64,000 nt of DNA from Streptomyces sp. col6. Its GTDB lineage: Bacteria; Actinomycetota; Actinomycetes; Streptomycetales; Streptomycetaceae. Under the pieces are notes generated by a model. That model searched no databases, had not been told where the DNA came from, and saw only the letters and a list, made by a program, of their open reading frames with translations. Below, piece by piece: positions 18,001 through 25,367 of the stretch. How positions within the stretch are numbered: the stretch's first letter is position 1; every line of letters starts with the position of its first letter. The position numbers and the translations under genes were made by a program. The DNA is taken from positions 161,440 to 225,439 of the forward strand of contig NZ_RDBL01000027.1 in the NCBI RefSeq assembly GCF_008042035.1, in the 5' to 3' direction.

Positions 18001-18507
18001 CGCACCCTCGCCGAAACAAACAGAGATGCTCACCTGCCCGAACTCGGCGCCTCTTTGTACAGCCTGTCCGTCCAGCTGGGGAACGTCGGGCGGCAGGTGG
18101 AATGCCTGGAGGCGGTCGAAGAAGCCGTAGGCATCCACCGCACTCTCGCCCAAGCCAACCCAGACGCCCACCTGCCCGGCCTCGCCATGTCCCTGAACAA
18201 CCTGGGCGGCCGGCTAGGGGAAGTAGGGCGGCGGGCAGAGAGCCTGGACGCCACCGAAGAAGCCGTACGCATCCGCCGCACCCTCGCCCAGGCCAGCCCA
18301 GAGGCCCACCTGCCCGGCCTCGCCATGTCCCTGAGCAACCAGTCCATCCGGCTGGGAGAGGTCGGGCGTCCGGCGGACGGCCTGCTCGCGATAGAGGAAG
18401 CCGTACGCATTTACCGCACCCTCGCCGTAACCAACCAGACGCGGTTTGACCCGTATCTACAACGTTCACTGGACATCGCCGCTTGGCTCAGGTCCCTTCC
18501 GCAGTAG
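15022..18507 (+). CDS. Trypsin-like protease / STAND NTPase / TPR protein, 5' end rearranged
   Basis: This protein of about 1160 residues has three parts. First is a trypsin-like domain whose triad is all present: His codon 15046 in VLTSAHVAAG, Asp 15151 in RDDAALVLLD, Ser 15424 in GGLSGAAVF. Second is a P-loop STAND-type NTPase with Walker A GPGGQGKT (Lys codon 15790) and Walker B LLIVLDYAE (Asp codon 15925). Third is an array of ten 46-residue TPR-like repeats. Such protease/STAND/TPR proteins are known in multicellular bacteria as presumed signal-activated effectors, plausibly in immunity or programmed death. The normal N-terminus (before SLVLTSAHV) is missing: upstream lies an inverted copy of the gene's own sequence. 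The frame stays open back to 14644, so a chimeric start is possible, but I cannot name a start codon. Confidence 0.75.
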   Translation, partial: GSLVLTSAHVAAGAGERVEVFRPGRDGVCGGRVVWCGTPGGRDDAALVLLDDGPSWSWPGMVHWGRMITDEPGTACRTWGVPDVAQRPGRPVEAVQAEGRINPGSGFVGNQYVMDLLQHPPQWSQDGTSPWGGLSGAAVFCDRLLTGVVASDRAHSGHGQLTVVPAYVLHHDPAFRAALAEHGGPATGLEAVEFQHLADTPTGRGGAGAASPAVLLQAGWQTVPFHGRDELLTDLLAWCGRGGFGAWLLHGPGGQGKTRLAHHLTGLLGADSWAVLWPRSDADAAQLRELRDVVKPLLIVLDYAEARTGQLTALIEAAADHPGATPFKVLLLARTDGDWWAQARHASRLAEDYLDDAPSVLLAPLEQAPEPRAQAYRTAARALADALPRVRGLAGHDWPAVADALPPPRLDQGAFANALTLQMTALADLLDAAARGNAAAVPTAERAQGVEDRLLGHERRYWQQSATARGLDPALSGGTLETALAAAHLAGAADREQADHTWCRIPALGDQPRDRRDQMTAWIGALYPPAAPARPWGALQPDRLAERHIGRVLDSDPALAQHLMSGADDVQTAQLLTVYSRAAAHPVFDGRLDIHLTHLCTHLPARLASHVITTAIQADHPQPLITALNTLATDPTVEPGDLATLYNRLPHSSQRLSRTAVNLSQAITNHCRALAEANPDAHLSDLATSLNNLSVRLGNAGRQVEGLNAIEEAVRIRRALAETNPDAHLPHLARSLNNLAVDLRKVGRRAEGLNAIEEAVRHYRMLAEADPDAHLPELAMSLNNLSAELGDMRRRAEGLNAIEEAVRHYRMLAESNPDAYLPDLAMSLNNLSTDLGDTGRPAEGLKAIEEAVRHYRMLAESNPDAHLPDLAMSLNNLSIRLGDTGQPAEGLNAIEEAVRIRRALAETNPDAHLPDLATSLNNLSVDLDEAGRLAEGLDAVVEAVHIRRTLAETNPDTYLPDLATSLNNMSNYLAKAGRPAEGLNSIEEAVHIRRTLAETNRDAHLPELGASLYSLSVQLGNVGRQVECLEAVEEAVGIHRTLAQANPDAHLPGLAMSLNNLGGRLGEVGRRAESLDATEEAVRIRRTLAQASPEAHLPGLAMSLSNQSIRLGEVGRPADGLLAIEEAVRIYRTLAVTNQTRFDPYLQRSLDIAAWLRSLPQ
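15264..15373. repeat. Right arm of perfect 110-bp inverted repeat
   Basis: The native arm lies inside the protease domain between the Asp and Ser codons. It ends one base before the codons for the residues after MDLLQ. It is identical, inverted, to 14912-15021. Confidence 0.9.
17062..18441 (+). repeat. Ten tandem 138-bp repeats encoding TPR units
   Basis: Ten in-frame 138-bp units encode 46-residue repeats of the form HLPDLAMSLNNLS...GR.AEGLNAIEEAV...RALAE.NPDA. Units start at 17062, 17200, 17338, 17476, 17614, 17752, 17890, 18028, 18166 and 18304. Neighbouring units are very similar at DNA level, especially units 4 to 6, so unequal recombination could change copy number. The regular codon phase shows that these are protein repeats. 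Confidence 0.85.
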
Positions 18508-18749
18508 AAGGTCACCCCCTGCTTCTTCGCCGCTCCCCCTTCGATTCGGCCGTCGTACCAAGCGTTGTCCTGGGTACTGAAGGGACAGCACCAGCAGGAG
18601 GCCGGGCGCAGTCGGGGGCAGGTGCGACGAGTGCAGGTGGTTGCCGGGGGCGGGCCGCAGCCGGTGCTCCGACAACAGCCGTCCGGGTGATCCATCCCGA
18701 CAGTGGCGGCGTGCCCTCGCAAACCGCATTCGAGCATTCACACTATTCA

Positions 18750-19098
18750 ATGGTGTCCACGTACGACTTCCCCCAGGTCCTGCGCGACACCCCGCTCGCC
18801 CTCCACCGCGCCCGTGCCGCCTACGGGCAGTTCGCCAGGACCTGCCGTGGTCGGCCGAATCGATGCCCGGGTGAGAGGCGGGCAAGCAACTGCACTCCAG
18901 CTACCGCCAAGCCCGACAGCCCCGGCTACGCCCCCGAACAGCACGAACAGGTCAAGAAATTCCGTGCCGAGCTCCTCGGGCTCAGCGCCTCCGTGACCAC
19001 GCACCTGGACTGGGCAACGTTCAGCGAAGGCGCCGTGAAGGGCACGGACGGCGCTCAAGCACGCCCACGAAGCACAGCCCGACGGCGAGACGTGCTGA
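18750..19098 (+). pseudogene. Conserved Streptomyces hypothetical gene, frameshifted (copy 1)
   Basis: Starts ATG GTG TCC and reads STYDFPQVLRDTPLALHRAR, later PDSPGYAPEQHEQVKKFRAE and SASVTTHLDWATFSEGAVKG. The middle (LPWSAESMPG, KQLHSSYRQ) lies in other frames, so at least two compensating indels and one near the C-terminus have broken it. A shorter relative is at 63124-63348. The function is unknown; the family looks helical. Confidence 0.55.
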
Positions 19099-19103
19099 AC
19101 ACC

Positions 19104-19335
19104 GTGGCCGGCTCCGGCTCCATATCCCCGCTGGACAAGTGGCGTGGCACGCGGGAGTACCTCGCGTGGCAACTGCGCTGCGCCGACCAGCGTGTGCGCG
19201 AGCTCGAAGCCCAGGAAGAGCAGGAATGGCAGCAAGCCGCCCAGGAACGGGAGCGGGTATGGTTCAAACTCCAGCCGGGGCGTTCGCACGAGGGCGCGCT
19301 CTTGCCCTGCGGGGACTGCGCCGCCCGGGCAGGGT
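19104..19335 (+). pseudogene. Second conserved hypothetical gene, 3' end lost (copy 1)
   Basis: The GTG at 19104 opens VAGSGSISPLDKWRGTREYL, then AWQLRCADQRVRELEAQEEQ and a coiled-coil-like QQAAQERERVW, then CGDC. The expected C-terminal continuation is replaced at about 19330 by antisense Ku sequence. It directly follows copy 1 of the preceding gene, as in the pair at 63124-63450, so the two travel together. The function is unknown. Confidence 0.5.
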
Positions 19336-19515
19336 CAGGACGCGGAACGCTTTTCCGCCGTCCTCTTCGAGGCTGTGGTCTTCTTCGTCGCGGTCTTCTT
19401 GGCCGCCGGCTTTTTCGCGAGGCTCTTCTTGCGGGGCCGGATGTCATGGACGGTGGCGCCCTCGCCACTCTCGCCCCGCTTCTCCTTCGCCGCCGTGACA
19501 GAGGCGTTCAGAGCC
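19335..19515 (-). pseudogene. C-terminal remnant of a Ku-like DNA repair protein
   Basis: The minus strand reads LNASVTAAKEKRGE, then ATVHDIRPRKKS and a Lys/Ala-rich tail with repeated AKK and TKK, ending at 19335. A short helix followed by VHDMP/R and an AAKKTAAKK tail is how Streptomyces Ku (non-homologous end joining) proteins end. The core of the protein is missing; just beyond 19515 the sequence becomes an IS481-type remnant. A histone-like Lys-rich tail is an alternative. Confidence 0.45.
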
Positions 19516-19522
19516 GGTCCTC

Positions 19523-19735
19523 GACAGGGTGTTCCCGTTCGAGGACGCCAGGCGCGCATCGTCAACCTGCACGAGTGGGCATGGCGCGTTGCGTCGTCGA
19601 GAACGGATGGCCCGTGCGGCGGGCGGCAGAGCGTTTCCAGGTCAGCCACACCACCACCGCCTGCTGGGCCCGCGGCTACCGGCAGCTCGGCGTCACGGGA
19701 ATCAGCGACCGTTCCAGCAGGGACAGGGGGTCCAA
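19523..19735 (+). mobile_element. IS481-family transposase N-terminal remnant
   Basis: The plus strand reads RIVNLHE, then in the next frame MARCVVENGWPVRRAAERFQ, VSHTTTACWARGYRQLG and SDRSSR. This is the N-terminal HTH of IS481-type transposases (RCVVE.GWP.R.AAERF.VS..T...W..RYR). The catalytic core is absent and there is at least one frameshift. Confidence 0.55.
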
Positions 19736-19814
19736 CGGGCCCTGCCGATCTCTTGCACCAGCAGTACCGATATGCGCGATTCGACACGGGAGTTGGCCGT
19801 CGCGACGGCAGTAA

Positions 19815-20390
19815 TTATTCTGTCACTGTGGCGCTTCTGCTCTGGTTTGCGTGGAAGCGTGCCTTCTTCTGACGGTTCCCGCAGGTGTTCATGTCGCACC
19901 ACCGGCGGGTGCGGCTTCTACTGGTGTCGAAGAAGGCGGCTCGACAGGTCGGTGAGGCGCAGAGGGCCAGCCGCCCGTCCCGTTCACCGGCGACGATGGC
20001 GATCGCGTCGGCGGCGATCACGCCCAGAGCATCCTCCAGCGCGGAGGCTGGTTGCAGCTGCCAGCGGCGCTTGCCCTCAGGTGTCAGCATCGCGGTGGCC
20101 CGGCCCTGTCTGCTGCGGTCGTTGAGGATGCGGACAGCGCAGGCGGGCAGCGGGTCCTGGAGCGCGGCTGCGGTCGCGGCCGCGTGGATCGACTCCCTCA
20201 ACTCCCGAGCGAGGTCGAGCTGCTCGGGAGTGCAGGAGCGCACATCGAGGCCGTAGATCGCCAGCCAGTCGACGAGTCGTCGCGGCGCGGGAATGCGCTC
20301 CACGGCCTCGCCATGCCGCTCGGACAAGGTCCCCGTGAAGCTGGTCGCCAGTACGACTCCGAGGCGGAAGTGGGGGAACTCAGCAGGCAT
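19815..20390 (-). CDS. CGNR zinc-finger protein (ABATE domain)
   Basis: This 191-residue protein ends with the CGNR zinc finger: LCASPTCRAAFFDTSRSRTR, then RWCDMNTCGNRQKKARF, with four cysteines. The N-terminal part fits the stress-induced ABATE region that precedes CGNR fingers. Family members are putative nucleic-acid-binding regulators. ATG 20388-20390 is the start I prefer. The gene is transcribed away from the epoxide hydrolase across about 100 bp, a common arrangement for a regulator and its target. Confidence 0.85.
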   Translation of the reverse strand: MPAEFPHFRLGVVLATSFTGTLSERHGEAVERIPAPRRLVDWLAIYGLDVRSCTPEQLDLARELRESIHAAATAAALQDPLPACAVRILNDRSRQGRATAMLTPEGKRRWQLQPASALEDALGVIAADAIAIVAGERDGRLALCASPTCRAAFFDTSRSRTRRWCDMNTCGNRQKKARFHANQSRSATVTE

Positions 20391-20492
20391 CGAACCACCA
20401 TAGCCGGTTGCGCGCAGGTACAAGGACACGCTAGAACCGTCATTGCCGGTTCGCACTGGGATGCTGCCGGTACGCGATGACCAGGAGGTCCC

Positions 20493-21674
20493 ATGTCTCG
20501 CCCCACCGATGACGTGTACGCATTCACATCCCGCACCACCGACGCCGAACTCGACGACCTGCGCGCGCGCCTGTCCGCGGCGCGGCTGCCGGAGACCGAG
20601 ACGGTGCGCCGCGCCGCGCCGGGCCCGCACCGGTGGGACCAGGGCGTACCGCTCTCCGACCTCATCGATGTCGTCCACTACTGGCGCACCGGGTACGACT
20701 GGCGGTGTTTCGAGGACCGCCTGAACGCGATCGGCCAGTACCGCACGACCATCGACGGCCTGGGAATCCACTTCCTTCACCGCCGATCACCTCGAACGGA
20801 TGCCACACCACTGGCCCTCACCCACGGCTGGCCGGGCAGCGTCGCCGAGTTCATCGACGTCGCCGATGAACTGGCGGACCCGAAGGATGTCAATGCGCCG
20901 GCGTTCCACATCGTGGCCCCGTCACTGCCGGGCTTCGGCTACAGCGACAAACCGGACGCCGCAGGGTGGGGGGTCGGAAAGATCGCCGCCGCCTGGGTGG
21001 AACTCATGCGCAGGCTCGGCTACGAAAAGTTCGCAGCCCACGGCGGCGACTGGGGAGGCGTGATCACCACCGTCCTCGGCGGCAGGTTCCCCGCCCAGGT
21101 TCTCGGCATCCACACCACGCTTGCCCAGGCGCCACCCGGGCTGACCACCGATGGGCTGGCGCCGACCGAACGCCAGTGGGCCGAGGAGACCCGCGATTTC
21201 TGGCACCACCGCTCGGCGTACGCGAAGCAGCAGGCAACCCGACCGCAGACCATCGGCTACTCGCTCGTCGACTCCCCGGTCGGACTCCTCGCCTGGATCC
21301 TCGACAAGTTCGCCGAATGGACGGACACGGACGACAGCCCGTTCGAGAGGATCTCGATCGACCGACTCCTTGATGACGTCACCCTGTACTGGCTGACACG
21401 GACCGGTGCGTCGGCAGCCCGCATTTACTACGAGAGCCACGGCGGCGTCAACGCCCTCGACCCCGACCTCCGCGTCGGCGTCCCCTCAGCCATCACCACG
21501 TACCCCAGCGATATCGAAAAGTGCCCACGGACCTGGGCACAGCAGCGGTACCAGCAGATCGTCCGCTGGACGACGGCCGAAGCCGGCGGCCATTTCCCGT
21601 CGCTGGAAACGCCGGAATACTTCGTCAAGGACCTGCAAGCAGGCATGACGGCAGTCCTGACCGCCAACGGCTGA
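20493..21674 (+). CDS. Epoxide hydrolase (EHN N-terminal type)
   Basis: This 393-residue alpha/beta hydrolase opens with the EHN region typical of microsomal-type epoxide hydrolases (DAELDDLRARL, DQGVPLSDL, YDWR). The oxyanion motif HGWPGS is at 111-116, and the nucleophile Asp186 is in HGGDWGG. The late His is in GGHFPSLETPEYF. It would hydrate epoxides to diols through an Asp ester intermediate. ATG 20493 has AGGAGG at 20483-20488. It is divergent from the CGNR protein gene. Confidence 0.88.
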   Translation: MSRPTDDVYAFTSRTTDAELDDLRARLSAARLPETETVRRAAPGPHRWDQGVPLSDLIDVVHYWRTGYDWRCFEDRLNAIGQYRTTIDGLGIHFLHRRSPRTDATPLALTHGWPGSVAEFIDVADELADPKDVNAPAFHIVAPSLPGFGYSDKPDAAGWGVGKIAAAWVELMRRLGYEKFAAHGGDWGGVITTVLGGRFPAQVLGIHTTLAQAPPGLTTDGLAPTERQWAEETRDFWHHRSAYAKQQATRPQTIGYSLVDSPVGLLAWILDKFAEWTDTDDSPFERISIDRLLDDVTLYWLTRTGASAARIYYESHGGVNALDPDLRVGVPSAITTYPSDIEKCPRTWAQQRYQQIVRWTTAEAGGHFPSLETPEYFVKDLQAGMTAVLTANG

Positions 21675-21935
21675 TGAGCAGCAAACGAGCCCTGAACCGA
21701 GTCAACGCGGCTGGGACACTGTCTGGGTCACTGCCCGCCACAGATGGGTCAAGCACGCCCGGACGAGGGCGAGGTCGTCCATGAACAAGAGTCCGGCCTC
21801 GCTGTGCCCACCGATCTGAAGGGCGGTCCGCGTCCCACGGTCCCGGCGGCGTACGTCGCTACGGCGGGACGCGGTCCGTGGTGGTGTGTGATCAGGCGTG
21901 GCTGCGTCGGCGGCGCATGGCTGTGAAGCCCACGG

Positions 21936-22300
21936 CGGCGGCCGGCCACGCTCGGCATGACGGCGATCGCGGCCGCTGCGGGAATGCCCGCGTGGCTCGC
22001 CGGCGTACTGATCGTCGCCGGTGTTGTCGTGCACACCATTGGGGAACTCTGGCCCTCGGCGGCCTCGTTCAAGCTGAGCTTCGGACTCGCGCCCGCCCAG
22101 CCGCAGGGCCAGTACTCCGGACTGCACGCCACCGCCACGGGCCTGGCGAGCTTTCTGGCGCCGTCTTTCCTGGCCCTGTTCTGCATCAACTGGGGCGTCC
22201 CGGCTGGCTGGCACTGGGTGGCGTCTTCTTGCTTGCGGGACTGGCGATGCCGAATGCGGTCCGGTGGGCCGAGCAGGCCGGCCCGACAGCAGCCGGACAG
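21936..22300 (+). pseudogene. MFS transporter C-terminal fragment, frameshifted
   Basis: Reads ATLGMTAIAAAAGMPAWLAG, then VVVHTIGELWPSAASFKLSF and GLAPAQPQGQYSGL, and after a frameshift at about 22205 LALGGVFLLAGLAMPNAVRW. This is the last three or four transmembrane helices of an MFS exporter (the HTIGE.W.SA..F...F.LAP...QG.Y.G signature). The N-terminal two thirds are absent. Confidence 0.6.
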
Positions 22301-22410
22301 GCCGCTCCCCAAGCGCGACCACAGCCCGCGCTCAACCCACCCATCGGCGGTGGATCACGGGGCAGCTCCGGGGCTGGTGGCACGAGCTCGTTGGGCCTGG
22401 GCGTGGATAC

Positions 22411-22899
22411 CTACAGATAGCGCTGCGTCGTGGTGACTCGACCGAAACGAGGGAAGATCCTCTCCACCGCGAAGTCGTGTTCCTCCGACGCCATGCCCGA
22501 CATGGCGTCGGCGACGAACTCGACCTCGTAACCGAGATCGCTCGCGGCCCTGGCTGTGGACTCCACGCCCATGGAGGTGACCAGTCCGCCGAAGACGACC
22601 GTTTCGACGCTCAGCTCCCGCAGCTGGGCGTCGAGGTCCGTGGTCGCGAACGCGCCGATGCTGCACTTCACCAGTACGACATCGCCGTGCTGCACCAAAC
22701 CGGGCGCGAAGCCGCTGCCCGGCGGCTGCTCGACGACGTTGGGCCGGTCCACGCGGACCTGGACCACCGGCCGACCCCGCGCACGGAAGGCATTGGCGAG
22801 CTCCAGGCATCGTTTCAGCACCTCGTCGCCCGTGTGCGGGGCCAGGGGTAGCGCGATGATGCGCGGCATCAGATCGATCAGCACCAGAGCGGTTGTCAT
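22411..22899 (-). CDS. Isochorismatase-like protein lacking the nucleophile cysteine
   Basis: This 162-residue protein has the isochorismatase/cysteine-hydrolase fold. Asp9 in LVLIDLMP and Lys78 in LVKCSIGAF are the first two members of the catalytic triad. At the position of the usual cysteine (TN.CVEST) the sequence reads VTSMGVESTARAASDLGYEV, giving Gly111. Some natural members have this TS.GVEST form, so the protein may bind rather than hydrolyse, or use different chemistry. The ATG is at 22899, 51 bp from the DUF2236 gene stop on the same strand. Confidence 0.75.
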   Translation of the reverse strand: MTTALVLIDLMPRIIALPLAPHTGDEVLKRCLELANAFRARGRPVVQVRVDRPNVVEQPPGSGFAPGLVQHGDVVLVKCSIGAFATTDLDAQLRELSVETVVFGGLVTSMGVESTARAASDLGYEVEFVADAMSGMASEEHDFAVERIFPRFGRVTTTQRYL

Positions 22900-22950
22900 A
22901 CCGCTAGACCATAAGACCTTTCCAGGTGGGCAATCGTCGTCGGAGCGCAA

Positions 22951-23823
22951 TTACGAAGTCGAGTCGGGTGCGGCCATGACCCACCGGATCGTCTTGGTCA
23001 GGGCGTGACCTGCCGGGGGCACACACGCCTGCACCGGCCCTGGGAGGCGACGCAGGCCCAGGGACGTCTGCGCCCACTGAGGGAGGGAGGCGACCGCGTT
23101 CGCCGCGAGAACGGCATACGGAGCTCGCGCGACCCATGGGAGCGGCGGGTGCAGCAGAATGAAGCGGGCGGCGTCGCGCGCCTCTCTCGTGCCGCGCAGT
23201 TCGCTGCGATAGGCGGCGAGCCGCTCATCGAGTTCTCGTCGGGTTGTCGGGGGGTCGCTTATTCCGAGCGCCCTTCCCACCAGAGCCATATCTGCCACGT
23301 AGGCGTCACAGCCATCAGCGTCGAGGGGCTCGGCACCAAAACGCTGGTGAGCAACGAGGAAGCTGTCTGCTTCGGCTGCATGGACCCAACCGAGAAGATG
23401 AGGATCCGATGCCTCGTACGGATCACCGTAGGCAGTGGTGCCGCGCACGTGGCTGTGGACCTCGCGGACTCGCTCGACCGCTTCCCGGGCATGCTCGGAG
23501 GTTCCGTAGGTGGTCACAGCGAGAAACGTGCTCGTTCGTTGGAGGCGTCCCCACGGATCACCGCGAAACCCGGAGTGCGCGGCCACAGCGGCCATCGCCA
23601 ATGGATGCAGCGACTGCAACAGCAAAGCCCTCAGCCCGCCGATGAACATCGACGCGTCGCCGTGGACCCTACGAACAGGGCGGCCGGCGCCGAACCATCG
23701 CGGGCCAGGTGTCTGATGGATACGAACTCGGTTCTCGGGCCCCATGGGGCCGGCGACCCGCTCGAAAACGGCACTACCCATACGTTCGCGTAGGTGCGGA
23801 AGCGCTCGGGCGAACGAGGTCAT
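22951..23823 (-). CDS. DUF2236 / MpaB-like oxygenase domain protein
   Basis: This 290-residue protein matches the DUF2236 (ER-bound oxygenase MpaB/MpaB'/Lcp) family. It has the early HGDASMFIGGLRALLLQSLHP, then DPWGRLQRTSTFLAVTTYG and SDPHLLGWVHAAEADSFL. The conserved His residues in LHP, HSGF and WVH are the presumed heme ligands of this family, which includes rubber oxygenase and fungal MpaB. The substrate is unknown. It starts at ATG 23823 and is followed by the isochorismatase-like gene on the same strand. Confidence 0.82.
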   Translation of the reverse strand: MTSFARALPHLRERMGSAVFERVAGPMGPENRVRIHQTPGPRWFGAGRPVRRVHGDASMFIGGLRALLLQSLHPLAMAAVAAHSGFRGDPWGRLQRTSTFLAVTTYGTSEHAREAVERVREVHSHVRGTTAYGDPYEASDPHLLGWVHAAEADSFLVAHQRFGAEPLDADGCDAYVADMALVGRALGISDPPTTRRELDERLAAYRSELRGTREARDAARFILLHPPLPWVARAPYAVLAANAVASLPQWAQTSLGLRRLPGPVQACVPPAGHALTKTIRWVMAAPDSTS

Positions 23824-24138
23824 GACCTCAGTATGCGCCTGCAGGGCTGACAGCCGCGAGCTTCAGCACCGCGCCCCTTACGTTGCGCGGTCATGTTCCG
23901 ACCGTCCCGGGTCAGGGGAAGCGGTCAACTAACGATGAATCTCCGACTCAAGTCACTAGGTCCGACTGCGTGTCTCCTGGCAGATACCGACGCATAACAC
24001 CAGGTCGTGATCGGTCCCGTAGGCCCACAGTCCGAGAAGCATCGAACGCGCGCTACGGGGCACAGGAGAGCCAACTGGCCTTGTACACATCGTTGGTGGG
24101 ACCGCCAACCCTGGCGGGCACCGAGGAAGCGAGACGTC
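23824..24138. other. Intergenic, no gene seen
   Basis: No coding signal or strong repeat is visible. It would hold the promoters of the DUF2236 gene (minus) and of the small DUF4236 gene (plus). Confidence 0.4.
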
Positions 24139-24327
24139 ATGCCGCTGACATTCCGCAAGAGCTTCAGGATCCTGCCCGGCGTCCGCCTCAATATCAACCG
24201 GAAGTCCTGGTCGATCACAACTGGAGGCAAGCACGGGCCCCACCACACGCGAAGCAGCACCGGGCGCCGGACAACCTCGATGAACCTCCCCGGGCCCTTC
24301 GGCTGGCGCAAAACCAGCCGCAGCTAG
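24139..24327 (+). CDS. Small DUF4236-like protein
   Basis: This is a 62-residue basic protein. The start MPLTFRKSFRILPGVRLNIN is the hallmark of DUF4236 (M.F.FRKSFKI.PGVRLN.S), followed by a Gly-Lys-rich stretch and GRRTTSMNLPG, matching RRTT...PGTG. Its function is not known; the family occurs as a short membrane-associated or DNA-associated module in many bacteria and phages. I chose ATG 24139 because the conserved motif begins at once; the frame continues upstream to 24007. It ends 4 bp before a long perfect hairpin. Confidence 0.7.
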   Translation: MPLTFRKSFRILPGVRLNINRKSWSITTGGKHGPHHTRSSTGRRTTSMNLPGPFGWRKTSRS

Positions 24328-24331
24328 CCAC

Positions 24332-24390
24332 CGAAGCACGACACACGTGGCCCCGGCCGGGCGGGCCGGGGCCACGTGTGTCGTGCTTCG
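24332..24390 (+). terminator. Perfect 27-bp hairpin after the DUF4236 gene
   Basis: Arms 24332-24358 and 24364-24390 are exact reverse complements with a 5-nt loop. It sits 4 bp after the DUF4236 stop, so terminator is the simplest reading. The stem is unusually long and perfect, and the core ACACACGTGG is AT-richer than typical. Confidence 0.6.
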
Positions 24391-24760
24391 CTGCGCCCTG
24401 CGCCACCGTGCCGCACGAGCAGCACTGGAGCGGCTGCTGCACCTCGCCGAAGGCGAGCACCACCGCGGTCTTCATGGCAATCACTCAACACCCGCTGCCC
24501 CCGGCACATACCCCGCCCGCAGAGCCCTCGCAGTCAAACCGGACAGGCAGCCTCACCCCGGTCAGAACCCGAGCTCGCGGACACCCCCGCCAGCCGGTTA
24601 CTGGACTCAGCCGCAGCCGTTCCCGGTGTATGCCGGGACGCGGCAGCGGTCTGACCATCCACGCTCCGGAGTGAACGCCCGGCAAATCGACCCGCCATGC
24701 AGGCACCAGGCCGTCACGAAGAGCACGAACCGTCTGTGCTGATCTTCGAAAAGGACCCGC
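24391..24760. other. Intergenic, no gene seen
   Basis: There are only low-quality open frames. The last bases (AAAAGGACCCGC at 24749-24760) look like the ribosome site of the HNH nuclease gene that follows. Confidence 0.35.
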
Positions 24761-25150
24761 GTACGCATCCTCGTCTCCCTGCCGGCCGCCGCCGCGCTCG
24801 CCGCTCTCACCACCCACGCACACGCGGAAGCCGGGCCCATCGGCGAGAAGGGCAGCGTCCTGACCCTGCCCATGACCGACGCCCTGCAGGCCCTGCCCGT
24901 CACCGACGATAGCCGCGCCGGCTACGAACGGAGCAACTACAAGCACTGGATCGACGCCGACAAGAACGGCTGCAACACCCGCGACGAAGTCCTCCTGGCC
25001 GAGGCCGTCATCGCACCGGAACAGCGAGCACGGTGCAAACTCACCAGCTGACAGTGGACCAGCCCTTACAGCAACACCTACGTCGACTCCCCCAGTGCTC
25101 TGGACTACCACCTCGCGCCGCTAGCCGATAGCTGGGGCTCGACGTGGGCA
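24761..25150 (+). pseudogene. Secreted HNH (DUF1524-type) nuclease, N-terminal part
   Basis: Begins with an AAGGA site but a GTA in place of a start codon, then a signal-peptide-like VSLPAAAALAALTTHAHAEA. It continues with LPMTDALQALPVTDDSRAGY, KHWIDADKNGCNTRDEVLLA and a TGA at about 25048. After this stop the homology goes on: SNTYVDSPSALDYHLAPLAD. RAGYER...HW.D.D..GCNTR.EVL.AE is the opening of Streptomyces secreted HNH endonucleases; the active-site DHxVPL appears as DYHLAPL. The C-terminal half is found 1.15 kb further on. Confidence 0.65.
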
Positions 25151-25367
25151 GAGTTGTCTCGGCTCCGTCATGCCGCCGGGTGCGGTGATCGCCTCCGACC
25201 TGGTAGGGAAGGTGCGGCTGTCGCTCGTCCATGTGATGACAGTGCCTTGTGCGTCGCGAGATCCTGGTACAACGCCACGGTGTCGCATCTGGGGCAACCG
25301 TGGGAGCTGGTGTGGGCTTCTACCGATGTACCGGGCTCAGTCGGGGGGATGAGTCCAGGAGACTCGA

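Noticed and set aside
16234..18171. Minus-strand frame of 645 codons opposite the STAND/TPR gene
   Set aside because: Its repeats are just the reverse reading of the 138-bp TPR units; no start or ribosome site was seen.
17062..18441. Tandem repeat array considered as a CRISPR-like or minisatellite element
   Set aside because: The period is 138 bp, in frame, without spacers, and encodes TPR units.
18483..19814. Plus-strand frame of 443 codons over the region after the TPR gene
   Set aside because: It runs through fragments of two hypothetical genes, an antisense Ku tail and an IS481 scrap, so it is an accidental open frame.
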